A stretch of DNA of 64,000 bases from Paraburkholderia sp. FT54 (GTDB taxonomy: Bacteria; Pseudomonadota; Gammaproteobacteria; Burkholderiales; Burkholderiaceae), in assembly GCF_031585635.1 (NCBI RefSeq), contig NZ_CP134195.1:2170001-2234000 (forward strand), written 5' to 3'. Under the pieces are notes generated by a model that made no database searches, was not told where the DNA came from, and saw only the letters and a list, made by a program, of their open reading frames with translations. This document shows, piece by piece, positions 46,498-56,014 of the stretch. The position numbers were made by a program, and so were the translations under genes. Numbering within the stretch: the stretch's first letter is position 1; the number at the start of each line of letters is the position of its first letter.

Positions 46498-46897
46498 GAA
46501 AGGGATTGTCCTCCTGGCTTGAGTGTGGACAGAACCTGCGCAGAACGAGCGCGGAACCGGCGGGCCTTGAAGGTGGCTGCGGTGCTGCGTGACGCGCCCG
46601 GGGTGCCGGACGGCGCCGTGGCTTGGCATCCGCCATTGACGCGGGCGCGAGCCGGACGACTGCGCGCCGTCGCGGCCTGCCTACAGACATCTTAGGTCGT
46701 TCGCCAGCCTGTCCCTGGAAAGGTGGCGAGGCCAGCCGCTTCTGCAAACGGACGGCCAAGGTTTAAACCGGTTTTCAGGCGGGGCTTCGGAAAAAGCCCC
46801 CGGCGGGATTCCGGCTGCCAACAAACCCGAAACACGCCGCAGGCTAAAACGCCAACGCGCCCGATGCGGACGCGCGCGGCATCAGCCGCGATTCAAC
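46498..46897. other. Intergenic region with a short hairpin
   Basis: These 400 bases contain no convincing gene. A 7-bp stem, GGGGCTT with AAGCCCC (46781-46787 and 46794-46800), could help end the Rap1a-like transcript that stops at 46898, but it lacks a T-run on that strand. The part next to 46497 must carry the mscS promoter. Confidence 0.35.
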
Positions 46898-47254
46898 TCA
46901 ACTACCGCTCTTGCAGGGAAACGCCTTGCCGAGCCCCAGCGAGATCGCCGTGCTGGCGTTATAGCCCGCGACGTTCGGATTCTCCGCGATGTACTTGCGC
47001 ACCGCGTCGGTCAACTGCGCCGACCGCGCGTCCTGCGGCAAGCAGAAGTACTGGCCGACGCGCGGACCGGTCGTGCCGCCGATCGCGTCGATGGTGTTGA
47101 AGATGCCGTCGGCGGCGCCTTCGATATAAGCGGCACACGCGCTACGCGATGCCACGTCCGTCTTGGTGCACAGCTTGTTGAGGTCGCCTCCCGTGAACGC
47201 GGCTGCCGATAGCGGTACGGCAAACGCGCTGGCGAAAATCAAAGCCCGCAGCAT
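46898..47254 (-). CDS. Rap1a/Tai-like exported protein
   Basis: This 118-residue protein has a signal peptide (about 1-19, AVPLSAAA|FTGG). A Rap1a/Tai-type domain follows: LNKLCTKTDVASRSACAAYIEGAADGIF, then YFCLPQDARSAQLTDAVRKYIAENP and KAFPC, with four Cys at positions that would make two disulfides. The family includes periplasmic immunity proteins against type VI secretion amidase effectors, but most members are orphans. No effector gene is adjacent. AAGGA lies six bases before ATG 47254. Confidence 0.82.
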   Translation of the reverse strand: MLRALIFASAFAVPLSAAAFTGGDLNKLCTKTDVASRSACAAYIEGAADGIFNTIDAIGGTTGPRVGQYFCLPQDARSAQLTDAVRKYIAENPNVAGYNASTAISLGLGKAFPCKSGS

Positions 47255-47798
47255 GGTGTTCCTTTCCAGGGTCGTTTATCAGGCGGTCTTTCGCCGCGTC
47301 CAAAGCGCGCGCCCACGCGGCGCGCCAAAGTCGTCATTCTGCACTGTTTTGCGAAGCGCAAGCGTGTGCGGCGCCGCTATCTTCAGGCACTTTTTACTGC
47401 GCGTCAGCCAGCGGGTGCTGCGCCGGTATTTTTGCGCTTCGCGCGGTAGCGCGGCCAGTGCTCTGCGAGCGGCGCTCATACGGCCGGCAAGCCGGGCTGG
47501 CCCGTGACCGAAGCCGAAGCGGCTGGCAAACCCGCTGACCTGCGACCGGCGCTCGCGCAGTTGGCAGTCCCGCTGCCCTATGGCCGGCGCTCACGCGACC
47601 TGCAGACCGGACTGATCCGTGCTCGACGCCCGAGCTGCCGGCAGTCCCGCCGCCCGATGGCCGGCGCTCACGCGACCTGCAGACCGAGCTGGCCCGTGCC
47701 CGACGCCGAGCAGCTGGCAACCCCGCTGGCCCGCGGCCGGCGCTCAACCGACCGGCGGACCCTCTGCCGTCAACCGCCGACTCGCGCCGCCGCCCGCG
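47255..47798. other. GC-rich intergenic region carrying decayed tandem repeats
   Basis: I see no gene in these 544 bases. The right half is a set of imperfect direct repeats, listed separately. Frames on both strands are open only because of the GC content and do not keep frame from one repeat to the next. Confidence 0.6.
47521..47755. repeat. Degenerate tandem repeat array, period about 77 bp
   Basis: A 47-base segment at 47563-47609 recurs at 47640-47686 with two mismatches, including 30 identical bases from ATGGCCGGCGC onward. More diverged copies lie at 47521-47560 and 47717-47755. The core CCGGCGCTC appears at 47546, 47584, 47661 and 47737. The period of 77 is not a multiple of three, so this is a non-coding minisatellite. 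Confidence 0.75.
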
Positions 47799-48512
47799 TC
47801 ACTTCTGTTGCATCTGCTGCAGGCGCGCGGTCAGCCCTTCGACCACGTCCGGCTCCTTGTAGGTCTTCGCGAAATCGAGCGCCGTCATGCCGATCTGGTT
47901 CTTCACCGTCAGGTCCGCGCCGTTGTCGAGCAGCAGCTTCACCGTGGACACGTGGCCGCCACGCGCGGCCATCATCAGCGGCGTGGTGCCGTTCGGCGAG
48001 CCGGCGTCGACGTAGGCCGAATGGTCGAGCAGCACCTTGACGATGTCGTCATGGCCATTCGCCGCTGCATAGTGCAGCGGCGCCCAGCCCTTCTTGTTGA
48101 CCTCGGCGTCTTTCGCGATCAACAAATTGACGAAGGCGAGGTCGCCGTTGAGCGCGGCCATCATCATGGCGTTCTCGCCGGCCTTGTCCTGGATCTCGAT
48201 GTTGGTCTTCGGATTAGCGACCAGCGCGGCGCCGACCTTGTCCGATTTCTCGCGCGCGGCCAGCACCAGCAGCGGAATGCCCTGGTTATCCACGCTGTTC
48301 GGGTCCATGCCCTTGGCGAGCAGCTTGTTGACGCCGTCCACGTCGTCGAACTTGACCGATTTGATCAGCGAATCGATCGGCGCAGCCTGAGCCGGCGACA
48401 CCAGCAGCGAAGTCAGCGCCACACATGCCAGCGTTGCCGCGAATGCGACGCGCCGTGCCGAAGCCAGCGCGCCACGCGCCGCCGAAAAATCCTGAAAAGC
48501 TGCAGTCGACAT
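47799..48512 (-). CDS. Exported ankyrin-repeat protein
   Basis: This 237-residue protein has an unusually long signal-like N-terminus (hydrophobic VAFAATLACVALTSLLVSPAQA before AAPIDS). Four or five ankyrin repeats follow, for example GENAMMMAALNGDLAFVNLLIAKDAEVN, GWAPLHYAAANGHDDIVKVLLDHSAYVD and GTTPLMMAARGGHVSTVKLLLDNGADL. It is probably a periplasmic protein-binding scaffold. I chose ATG 48512 because GAGAG lies about eight bases upstream; ATG 48527 has no ribosome site. It is downstream of tatD by 67 bp on the same strand. Confidence 0.88.
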   Translation of the reverse strand: MSTAAFQDFSAARGALASARRVAFAATLACVALTSLLVSPAQAAPIDSLIKSVKFDDVDGVNKLLAKGMDPNSVDNQGIPLLVLAAREKSDKVGAALVANPKTNIEIQDKAGENAMMMAALNGDLAFVNLLIAKDAEVNKKGWAPLHYAAANGHDDIVKVLLDHSAYVDAGSPNGTTPLMMAARGGHVSTVKLLLDNGADLTVKNQIGMTALDFAKTYKEPDVVEGLTARLQQMQQK

Positions 48513-48579
48513 CGAAATTTCTCTCATGTTTAACTTTAGGAAACGTCCCTATCCTTTTGATATTGATCGACTTTACGTC

Positions 48580-49371
48580 TCACGCGCCGGCCGGCGCGGG
48601 GATCTTGAAAAGGCGGAAGAAGTTCTGCGTGGTCGCGGCGGCCAGCGCCGCTTCCGGCATCTCGCGTTGCTGCGCGATGAACCGTCCGACATAACTCACG
48701 TACGCAGGTTCATTAGGCTTGCCGCGATACGGCACGGGCGCGAGGTACGGCGAGTCGGTTTCGATCAGCAAACGCTCGAGCGGCACGCGCCGCGCGACGT
48801 CCTGCACGTCCGTCGCGCTCTTGAACGTGACGATGCCCGACAGCGAGATGTAAAAATTCTGCGCCAGCGCCTGTTCGGCGACGGCCCACGGTTCCGTGAA
48901 GCAATGCATCACGCCGCCCGGCTCGCCCGCGCGCTCCTCGGCCATGATGCGCAGCGTGTCTTCCCACGACGAGCGCGTATGGATGATCAGCGGCTTGCCG
49001 GTGGCATGCGCCGCGCGGATATGCGCGCGAAAGCGCTCGCGCTGCCATTCCATGTCGGCGATTGTGCGGCCTTCCAGGCGATAGTAGTCGAGACCCGTCT
49101 CGCCGATCGCGACCACCTTCGGATGCTCTGCCAGCTCGACCAGTTCGGCGACGCTCGGCTCGCGCATGTCCTCGTGATCCGGATGCACGCCGACCGAGGC
49201 GTACACGTTCTCATACCGGGTGGCGATATCGATCACGGACGGCAGCGTTTCCAGATCGACGGACACGCACAGCGCATGCGTGACCGAATGGCTGCGCATA
49301 TTCTCGAGCACCTGCGGCAGGCGATCGGCGAGTCCTTCGAAGTTGATATGGCAGTGCGAGTCGACAAACAT
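48580..49371 (-). CDS. TatD-family metal-dependent hydrolase/DNase
   Basis: This 263-residue TIM-barrel hydrolase shows the TatD/YcfH pattern: FVDSHCHINFEGL (metal His pair), VGVHPDHE, GETGLDYYR (metal Glu), LIIHTR, MHCFTE and ETDSPYLAPVPYRGKPNEP. Members act as 3'-5' exonucleases or D-aminoacyl-type hydrolases. GGA is eight bases before ATG 49371, and the family begins MFVDSHCH, so the longer frame is rejected. In this group it lies downstream of holB, as seen here with a GNAT gene in between. Confidence 0.93.
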   Translation of the reverse strand: MFVDSHCHINFEGLADRLPQVLENMRSHSVTHALCVSVDLETLPSVIDIATRYENVYASVGVHPDHEDMREPSVAELVELAEHPKVVAIGETGLDYYRLEGRTIADMEWQRERFRAHIRAAHATGKPLIIHTRSSWEDTLRIMAEERAGEPGGVMHCFTEPWAVAEQALAQNFYISLSGIVTFKSATDVQDVARRVPLERLLIETDSPYLAPVPYRGKPNEPAYVSYVGRFIAQQREMPEAALAAATTQNFFRLFKIPAPAGA

Positions 49372-49405
49372 GGTGATGTCCTGCGTAAGGAGAGCTCGAG
49401 ATGAA

Positions 49406-49939
49406 TCAGGCGGCGTTCGCGGCGGCCGCGACAGCGTCAAGGCGTTTGCCGAGAATCACCAGATCGCGTTCCACGCCGTCCAGCACGGCCACGCGCGGCA
49501 ACGAGCCCCACGTGTCGAAACCGAAGGCGCGGAACAGGCGCAGGCTCGCCTCATTGTGGCCGAAGATAAAGCCGAGCACGGAGTCGATGCCGAGCGCCGG
49601 CGCCGCCGCCAGCGAAGCCGCCAGCAATTGCTTGCCGAGGCCTCGGCCACGCGCGCTTTCGTCGAGATAGATGCTGACTTCGGCGGTGCGCTGATAGGCC
49701 GGACGACCGTAGAAGTCCGAAAAGCTCAGCCACGCGATCACGCGGCCGGGCTGTTGCGCGTCTTCCACCACCCACAACGGCCGCTTTTGTGGACCGTGCG
49801 CGTGAAACCAGCCCATGCGACTTTCGACGCTGACCGGTTCGAGATCGGCCGTGACTTGCCGTGACGGCACAGTCGAGTTGTAGATGGCGACGATAGCGGG
49901 CAGATCGTCGAGCGTGGCATCGCGGTAGGAAAGGCTCAT
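49406..49939 (-). CDS. GNAT N-acetyltransferase, phosphinothricin-acetyltransferase-like
   Basis: This 177-residue acetyltransferase has the PAT-like start SLSYRDATLDDLPAIVAIYNSTV, the ESRMGWFHAH segment and the acetyl-CoA loop ARGRGLGKQLL. It would acetylate amino groups of small molecules such as methionine sulfone, sulfoximine or phosphinothricin. The true substrate cannot be told. It sits between holB and tatD. No clear ribosome site precedes ATG 49939. Confidence 0.9.
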   Translation of the reverse strand: MSLSYRDATLDDLPAIVAIYNSTVPSRQVTADLEPVSVESRMGWFHAHGPQKRPLWVVEDAQQPGRVIAWLSFSDFYGRPAYQRTAEVSIYLDESARGRGLGKQLLAASLAAAPALGIDSVLGFIFGHNEASLRLFRAFGFDTWGSLPRVAVLDGVERDLVILGKRLDAVAAAANAA

Positions 49940-50052
49940 GGTGCATTAAACGTGAGATGGAAGGCCAATACAGGACGAAGAGGCGGGCCGGCGCCGGCCG
50001 CGTGGCGCTGCGAAGCGCGCCGGCCGCTGCCGGTATGTCCCGCGGACTGGGC

Positions 50053-51087
50053 TTACGCGAACAGTTCGCGGTAGCCGATAAACAGTTCCTCGAACACCAG
50101 CCGTGCATTCAGCGGATGGTTCTCGACGGCGCGCTGGCGCGTGACGTTGCGCATGAAGCGCGCGAACGCGCTGGCGTCGGCTTGCGACGCGCAGCGCGTC
50201 AACGCCGCCGACGCTTGTGGAAAGTAACGTGGCGCGCCCGCCGTGCGCTGCGCCAGCAAATCGTACATCCAGCGTTGCAGCCAGCCTAGCACCAGCGGCA
50301 CGGGCAGCTTCTGCAGCGCCTCGCCGCACGCGAAGGCATCGCAGTCGGGGCCGGCGGCGAGTTGCTTGAGCGTCCAGTCACGCAGCGCGCGGTTCTCGTC
50401 GCTGGCGAGCGCGAGCGCCGTGAGCGGCGCACCGCCGGCTTCGGCGAGCAGCGCGGGCGCTTCGGCCACGCCTTGCGCGGCGAGCCATTTCGTCGCCACG
50501 TCCGGCGCCGGCATGGTCATTGGCCATTGGCGGCAGCGGCTGATGATAGTGGGCAGCACGCGGTCGATACGCGCCGACACCATCAGGAACACGACGCCCG
50601 CCGGCGGTTCTTCCAACGTTTTCAGGAGCGCGTTGGCCGCGGCGATATTCAGCCCCTCCGCCGGATACAGCACGACCACGCGCGCGCCGCCGCGGTGCGA
50701 ACCCACGCCCACGAAGTCGAGCAAGCCGCGAATCTGCTCGATCTTGATTTCCTTGCTGGGCGCGCGGGTCTTCTTGCCTTCGTCGGCGTCGGCCTTGTCG
50801 GCCTTTTCGTCCGCGGCGTTGTTCAGGCCGGCTTCCGCGGCCAGCGCTTCGGGCACGACGATCCGGTAGTCCGGATGATTGCCCTGCGCGAACCAGTTGC
50901 ACGCCACGCACGCGCCGCACGGCTCGCCGTTGGCGTGCTGCGCCTCGCACAGCAGGCCTTGCGCGAGATGCTGCGCGAAGCGCAGCTTGCCGATGCCGGC
51001 CTGTCCATGCAGCAACAGGGCGTGCGGCCAGTGGCCGCGCAGCTGCTGCGGGCGGTTCCAGTCATCGGCTTGCCACGGATAAATCAT
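50053..51087 (-). CDS. holB: DNA polymerase III subunit delta prime
   Basis: This 344-residue clamp-loader subunit has LLHGQAGIGKLRFAQHLAQ (P-loop-like), the zinc module CEAQHANGEPCGACVAC, ANALLKTLEEPP and IISRCRQWP (SRC motif). A charged insertion rich in Lys, Asp and Glu (about residues 92-112) lies between the zinc module and the next strand, longer than in E. coli. AGAGAAACG precedes ATG 51087. It is downstream of tmk by 94 bp, the common mltG-tmk-holB order. Confidence 0.94.
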   Translation of the reverse strand: MIYPWQADDWNRPQQLRGHWPHALLLHGQAGIGKLRFAQHLAQGLLCEAQHANGEPCGACVACNWFAQGNHPDYRIVVPEALAAEAGLNNAADEKADKADADEGKKTRAPSKEIKIEQIRGLLDFVGVGSHRGGARVVVLYPAEGLNIAAANALLKTLEEPPAGVVFLMVSARIDRVLPTIISRCRQWPMTMPAPDVATKWLAAQGVAEAPALLAEAGGAPLTALALASDENRALRDWTLKQLAAGPDCDAFACGEALQKLPVPLVLGWLQRWMYDLLAQRTAGAPRYFPQASAALTRCASQADASAFARFMRNVTRQRAVENHPLNARLVFEELFIGYRELFA

Positions 51088-51181
51088 CGTTTCTCTTTTA
51101 AATCAAACTGTTGCAGGACTTTTGTGAGACGTGACACGAACTCTGCGTAGCGTCATAAGTAAACTTTATATTCTTTTAAAA

Positions 51182-51805
51182 TCAAAGAACTGCAATCAGT
51201 TCTTCAAGTTTTCTCTGAATTTGCACGATGCTCTGCGCGGAGTCAATGATAGCGAACCGATATGGCGCTTCTTCGGCGCGGCGCAGATATTCGGCGCGAG
51301 TCCGGTTGAAAAACGCGGCCGACTCGCTTTCGAACCGATCCGGATCGCGCACCGCGCTGCGCCGTTCATTGGCAACCTCGGGCGCGAGGTCGAACAGCAC
51401 CGTCAGGTCCGGTTGAAAACCGCCCTGCACCCAACGCTCCAGCGTTTCCAGCTTGTCACGCGGCAGCCCGCGGCCGCCGCCCTGATAAGCGAAGGTCGCA
51501 TCGGTAAAACGGTCCGACAGGACCCAGTCGCCATGCGCGAGCGCCGGCTCGATCACTTCGGCCAGGTGCTGGCGGCGCAGCGCGAACATCAGCAGCGCCT
51601 CGGTTTCGAGGTCCATTTTCTGATGCAACACGATTTCGCGGATCTGCTCGCCGAGCGGCGTGCCGCCCGGTTCACGCGTCATGACGACCGAGCGCCCGGT
51701 GCTTGCGACTTTCTGTTCGAGGCGCTCCCGAAACCAGCTGAGATGGGTGGTCTTGCCCGCCCCGTCGATGCCCTCAAACGTAATGAATTTGCCCCGCGCC
51801 ATCAT
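51182..51805 (-). CDS. tmk: Thymidylate kinase
   Basis: This 207-residue dTMP kinase has the P-loop [27 protein letters not shown] (dTMP-binding), [18 protein letters not shown] and a lid with [10 protein letters not shown]. It provides dTDP for DNA synthesis. The start overlaps the mltG stop (ATGATG with TGA), so translation is probably coupled; ATG 51802 is the alternative start. A GAGGG lies just upstream within mltG. Confidence 0.95.
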   Translation of the reverse strand: MMARGKFITFEGIDGAGKTTHLSWFRERLEQKVASTGRSVVMTREPGGTPLGEQIREIVLHQKMDLETEALLMFALRRQHLAEVIEPALAHGDWVLSDRFTDATFAYQGGGRGLPRDKLETLERWVQGGFQPDLTVLFDLAPEVANERRSAVRDPDRFESESAAFFNRTRAEYLRRAEEAPYRFAIIDSAQSIVQIQRKLEELIAVL

Positions 51806-52812
51806 TGCCCTCGAATGTATTTGTCCACGGCCTTGTTGTGATCGCCGAGGGTGTCAGAAAAGATACTGCTGCCGTCGCCGCGCGACACGAAATACAGCGC
51901 CGTGGTTTGCGCCGGGTTCAGCGCGGCTTGCAGCGACGCCACACCGGGCAGCGAGATGGGCGTCGGCGGCAGACCCATGCGGGTGTAGGTATTGTAGGGA
52001 GTGTCGGTCTGCAGGTCTTTTTTCCTGATATGGCCGGTGTAGCTGTCGCCCATGCCGTAAATCACGGTCGGGTCGGTTTGCAGCGGCATGCCCACGCGCA
52101 GGCGGTTCGCGAACACCGCCGCGACCATCGGCCGGTCGGACTGCTTGCCGGTTTCCTTTTCGATGATCGACGCCATGGTCAGCGCGTCGTACGGTGTCTT
52201 GTACGGCAGGTTCGGCGCGCGCGCGGTCCACGCCTCGTCCAGACGCAGGCGCATCAGACGGTACGCGCGCCGGTACACATCGAGGTCGCTGGTGTTCTTG
52301 TCGAACAGATAGGTGTCCGGGAAAAACAGCCCTTCGCCATTGCCGATCGACGCTTCCGGCGCATTGATCGCGTTCATCAGATCGGTGTCGCTCATGCCGA
52401 TCGTGTCGTGCTTGAGCGCCGGATTGGCGTCCAGTTCGGCGCGCATGCGCTTGAAGGTCCAGCCTTCGATGATGGTCGCCACGTATTCGTTGACATCGCC
52501 GCGAGCGATTTTCTGCAGCACGTCGTACGGCGTCACGCCTGTCTTGAACTCGTAGTTGCCCGATTTCAGCTCGCTTTGCAGTCCGAGCAGCCGCGTCATG
52601 ATGACGAACAGTTCCGGCTCGACCGGCACGCCGCCGCGATTGAGCTGCAGCGTGACGCTGCGCAGGCTGCTGTGCGGCTTGACGGTGACATCGAGTTGCG
52701 CGGGAGTCAGATCGAGCGGGCTATTGGCCCAGTGGTATCCGCCGGCAATTGCGGCTGCGGCCAGCACAACGACGAGTGAGCCGGCGACGAGACATTTCTT
52801 CAGAAGGGTCAT
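51802..52812 (-). CDS. mltG: Endolytic murein transglycosylase MltG (YceG family)
   Basis: This enzyme of about 336 residues is anchored by one N-terminal helix ([20 protein letters not shown]) and cleaves nascent glycan strands to limit their length. The YceG domain includes [28 protein letters not shown], and the catalytic region [40 protein letters not shown] with the active Glu. I prefer ATG 52812 because TATTAT, a good -10-like hexamer, directly precedes the upstream ATG 52839 and would place the transcript start inside that extension. ATG 52839 remains possible. Confidence 0.92.
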   Translation of the reverse strand: MTLLKKCLVAGSLVVVLAAAAIAGGYHWANSPLDLTPAQLDVTVKPHSSLRSVTLQLNRGGVPVEPELFVIMTRLLGLQSELKSGNYEFKTGVTPYDVLQKIARGDVNEYVATIIEGWTFKRMRAELDANPALKHDTIGMSDTDLMNAINAPEASIGNGEGLFFPDTYLFDKNTSDLDVYRRAYRLMRLRLDEAWTARAPNLPYKTPYDALTMASIIEKETGKQSDRPMVAAVFANRLRVGMPLQTDPTVIYGMGDSYTGHIRKKDLQTDTPYNTYTRMGLPPTPISLPGVASLQAALNPAQTTALYFVSRGDGSSIFSDTLGDHNKAVDKYIRGQ

Positions 52813-52890
52813 GCGAAACGTGGCAGGGTTGGACTGCATATAATACTTGTTTGCCTTAGCTAAAGTCAGAATTGACTGTTCTCGGAATCC

Positions 52891-53964
52891 ATGAACATAC
52901 CGCTCGCTACCGCTTCAGGCACTTCTCCAGGCAGCGCCGTCATGGCCGCTGCCGCCACGCCCGCCGCTCTGCCCACGCTGCCACGCCCTTGCGCCGATGA
53001 ATTCGACGCCGTCATTCACCACGGCGCGTACATGCCGCTCACGCAGTTCGGCGTGATCGACGTCACCGGCGACGACGCAGCGAGCTTCCTGCACGGCCAG
53101 TTGACCAACGACACCCAGCATCTCGACGCCGCCAATGCGCGTCTGGCCGGTTACTGCTCGGCCAAGGGACGACTGCTGGCATCGTTCCTGACGTGGCGCA
53201 GCGGCGACACAATTCGCCTGCTGGCGTCGAAAGACGTGCAGGCTGCCGTGCAGAAGCGTCTGTCGATGTTCGTGCTGCGCGCCAGGGCCAAACTGGTGGA
53301 CGCGAGCGGCGAGGTGGCCGTGGTCGGTCTCGCCGGCGACGTGCGCAAGGCGCTCTCAGGCGTGTTCGACGCGCTGCCCGACGGTGTGCACGTGAAGGTG
53401 GACGGCGCGGCGGGTTCGCTGATTCGGGTGCCGGACGCGCTCGAACGCCTGCGTTTTCTGTGGATCGGCCCGAAAGCGCAAGTCGAGTCGCTGCTGCCCT
53501 CGCTCGACGAAAAACTCAAGCGCGTCTCGCCGGCCGTGTGGGACTGGCTCGACATTCGCGCGGGCGAGCCGCGCATCACCCAGCCGGTGGTCGAGCAGTT
53601 CGTGCCGCAAATGGTCAATTTCGACGTGCTCGGCGCGGTGAATTTCCGCAAAGGCTGCTATCCCGGCCAGGAAGTGGTGGCGCGCAGCCAGTATCGCGGC
53701 ACGATCAAGCGGCGCACCTCGCTCGCCAACGTGGCCGGCGAACTCGACGCGGTGCATGCCGGCGCGGAACTGTTCCATTCGGCCGATCCGGGCCAGCCGT
53801 GCGGCATGGTCGTGAACGCGGCGTCGGCGCCGGAGGGCGGCGTCGATGTGCTGGTGGAGACCAAGCTCGCGGCGCTGGAAACCGGCTCGGTGCATCTGGG
53901 CGCGGCGCACGGCCCGGCGCTTCAGTTTCTCGCGCTGCCCTACGGGTTGCCGAGCGAAGTCTGA
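52891..53964 (+). CDS. ygfZ: Folate-binding protein YgfZ (iron-sulfur cluster repair)
   Basis: This 357-residue GcvT-like protein helps maintain iron-sulfur enzymes using tetrahydrofolate. The signature KGCYPGQEVVARSQYRG, with the conserved Cys, lies near residue 256, and FGVIDVTGDDAASFLHGQLTND begins the fold. The first 30 residues are a low-complexity extension. It is divergent from mltG across about 80 bp and ends in a clear terminator. Confidence 0.93.
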   Translation: MNIPLATASGTSPGSAVMAAAATPAALPTLPRPCADEFDAVIHHGAYMPLTQFGVIDVTGDDAASFLHGQLTNDTQHLDAANARLAGYCSAKGRLLASFLTWRSGDTIRLLASKDVQAAVQKRLSMFVLRARAKLVDASGEVAVVGLAGDVRKALSGVFDALPDGVHVKVDGAAGSLIRVPDALERLRFLWIGPKAQVESLLPSLDEKLKRVSPAVWDWLDIRAGEPRITQPVVEQFVPQMVNFDVLGAVNFRKGCYPGQEVVARSQYRGTIKRRTSLANVAGELDAVHAGAELFHSADPGQPCGMVVNAASAPEGGVDVLVETKLAALETGSVHLGAAHGPALQFLALPYGLPSEV

Positions 53965-53983
53965 ACTTCTCGCATGGTACGAA

Positions 53984-54008
53984 GCGGCGCAATCGTGCGC
54001 CGCTTTTT
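53984..54008 (+). terminator. Intrinsic terminator after ygfZ
   Basis: An 8-bp stem GCGGCGCA with TGCGCCGC (53984-53991 and 53996-54003, loop ATCG) is followed by five T. It lies 19 bp after the ygfZ stop. Confidence 0.85.
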
Positions 54009-54052
54009 GCTGCTCTTTTGAACCGCAATGCCCCACCGGGAGACGTCCCTCG

Positions 54053-54910
54053 ATGTGCCTGATCGTCTTCGACTGGCGACCCGACGCGGTCGACGGCCCG
54101 CTCTTCACGCTCGCCGCGAATCGCGACGAATTCTTTCGCCGCACGGCCGAACCGATCAGCTGGTGGCATGACGCGCCGGGCGTGCTGGCGGGCCGCGATC
54201 TGTTGGGCGGCGGCACGTGGCTCGGTATGTCGCGTGATGGCCGGTTCGCGGCGCTGACCAATTACCGCGCGCCGCACGAAATGCGCGCCGACGCGCCGAC
54301 CCGCGGCACGCTCGTCAGCGACTGGCTGAACGGCGCCGCGCGCGACGTGCATGGCAACGTCGAGGGCAACTCGCGCGGCACGCCGCTCGCGTACCTGCAA
54401 CACGTCGCGCAAACCGGCGACATCTACAACGGTTTCAATCTGCTGGTGGGCGACTGGACGCGCCGCGAACTCGCCTGGTACTGCAACCGCGCCGACCTCG
54501 CGCCCGCGCTGCTCGCACCCGGCACGCACGGCATCTCGAACGCAGTGCTCGATACCGCGTGGCCGAAGCTCGTGAAAAAGCGCACCGAATTGGGCACCCT
54601 GCTCGCGCGCGAGGCCATGCCGCCGCTCGAACGCCTGATCGATCTGATGCGCGATCCGCGCCTCGCACGCGACGACGAATTGCCGTCCACCGGCATTTCG
54701 CTCGAACGCGAGCGGGCGCTTTCGGCGGCATTTATCGAAACGCCGGAGTACGGCACGCGCGGCACGACCGCGTTGCGCGTGGCCGCATATGGCGAAGTGC
54801 TCAACGTGGCCGTCGCCGAGCGTAGCGACGACAACGGCTCACACCGGATCGCGCGGCCCGGCGACTTCGAGCGCAGCTTCGCTTTCAATATCGAACGCGA
54901 GATGGTGTGA
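54053..54910 (+). CDS. NRDE (TANGO2-like) protein
   Basis: This 285-residue protein starts MCLIVFDWRPD, with Cys2 as the expected N-terminal nucleophile, and has the AANRDEFFRR motif that names the family, then GGGTWLGMSRDGRFAALTNYR. A longer in-frame extension into ygfZ is not conserved. GGGAG lies about ten bases before the ATG. Family members (TANGO2 in eukaryotes) are linked to heme and acyl-lipid handling, but the bacterial role is unsettled. Confidence 0.9.
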   Translation: MCLIVFDWRPDAVDGPLFTLAANRDEFFRRTAEPISWWHDAPGVLAGRDLLGGGTWLGMSRDGRFAALTNYRAPHEMRADAPTRGTLVSDWLNGAARDVHGNVEGNSRGTPLAYLQHVAQTGDIYNGFNLLVGDWTRRELAWYCNRADLAPALLAPGTHGISNAVLDTAWPKLVKKRTELGTLLAREAMPPLERLIDLMRDPRLARDDELPSTGISLERERALSAAFIETPEYGTRGTTALRVAAYGEVLNVAVAERSDDNGSHRIARPGDFERSFAFNIEREMV

Positions 54911-54972
54911 GGATCGGGCGGCGGCTCGTTTGCCATTTGCGTTTGCGCCGCTGACTGCTGGACGGCGCGCGT

Positions 54973-55932
54973 TCAGTCCACGCCGAACGCCGCGCGCAAT
55001 GCCGCGGCGGCATCCGCGTGCGCCTGAGCGACCTCGGGTACGAAGCCGCCCATTTTGAAGAACTCGTGGATCATGCCCGGGTAGCGCTTCAGCGTGACCA
55101 CATTGCCCGCGGCGCGCAATTTCTCCGCGTAGGCGTCGCCTTCATCGCTCAAGGGATCGAATTCGGCGGTGGCGATCCATGCCGGCGCAACGCCGGCGAA
55201 ATTGGGCGCGCCGCGCTGGCCGTCGAGCGGCGCGAACCGCCAGTCGTCGCGATCGCCTCTATCGCGCACGTATTGCTCGAAGAACCATTGAATCGTGTCG
55301 CCCGACAGCAGAAAGCCGTCGGCGAGGCGCGAGTGCGAATCGGTTTGCTGATAGCCGGTCGTGCCCGGATAGATCAGCAGTTGCAAAGCGAGCTTGATGC
55401 CGGCGTCGCGTGCAAGCACCGCGCAGACCGTGGCCAATGTGCCGCCCGCGCTATCGCCGCCCACCGCGAGCCGCGTCGCGTCCACGCCGTATTCCCCGGC
55501 GTGCATATGCAACCAGGTCAACGCGTCGAATGCGTCGTCGACGGCCGTGGGAAATTTGTGCTCCGGCGCGAGCCGGTAATCCACCGACAACACCGTGCAG
55601 TTGCCGTCGCGCGCGAACATCCGGCACAGCGCATCGTGCGTATCGACGCTGCCCACCGTGAAGCCGCCGCCGTGGTAGTACACGAGCGCCGGCGCGGGCT
55701 CGGCCCAGCCCGGTTCGACCGGGTGGTAAAAGCGCGCGCGAATCGTCGCGCCGTCGCGTGTCGGGATACGCAGATCTTCCAGCGCGAACATCGGCGCGCT
55801 GGCGATCTCCAGAATCGGCGCGCTTTTTTCGTACGAGGCCCGCGCGTCTTGCGCGGTCATTTCATGAAGCTTCGGGCGCCTGGCCCGCGCGATCATGTCG
55901 AGAACCTGCTCGATCTTTGGATTCAGCGGCAT
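54973..55932 (-). CDS. Alpha/beta-hydrolase, hormone-sensitive-lipase-like esterase
   Basis: This 319-residue esterase of family IV has the oxyanion-hole YYHGGGFTVGS, the nucleophile GGDSAGGTLA, the acid in AEFDPLSDEGD and the catalytic His in GMIHEFFKMGG. It hydrolyses short acyl esters in the cytoplasm. It is the last gene of a leftward group that includes an SDR gene, but a strong terminator at 55.98 kb separates the two. Its natural substrate is unknown. Confidence 0.92.
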   Translation of the reverse strand: MPLNPKIEQVLDMIARARRPKLHEMTAQDARASYEKSAPILEIASAPMFALEDLRIPTRDGATIRARFYHPVEPGWAEPAPALVYYHGGGFTVGSVDTHDALCRMFARDGNCTVLSVDYRLAPEHKFPTAVDDAFDALTWLHMHAGEYGVDATRLAVGGDSAGGTLATVCAVLARDAGIKLALQLLIYPGTTGYQQTDSHSRLADGFLLSGDTIQWFFEQYVRDRGDRDDWRFAPLDGQRGAPNFAGVAPAWIATAEFDPLSDEGDAYAEKLRAAGNVVTLKRYPGMIHEFFKMGGFVPEVAQAHADAAAALRAAFGVD

Positions 55933-55966
55933 TGTGCGTGTGACGGCGCATGAGCGCCGAAGGCTT

Positions 55967-55994
55967 AAAAAAAACCGGCGCGATAGCGCGCCGG
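55967..55994 (-). terminator. Intrinsic terminator after the SDR gene
   Basis: On the minus strand CCGGCGCG-CTAT-CGCGCCGG (55994-55975) is followed by eight T. It lies 20 bp after the SDR stop and just before the esterase gene start, so the esterase needs its own promoter or read-through. Confidence 0.85.
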
Positions 55995-56014
55995 CGATGC
56001 GACGACAGTCGCGC

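Noticed and set aside
47394..47747. A repeat-containing 117-codon minus-strand frame
   Set aside because: The 77-base repeat changes frame from unit to unit, so the apparent protein repeats are by chance.
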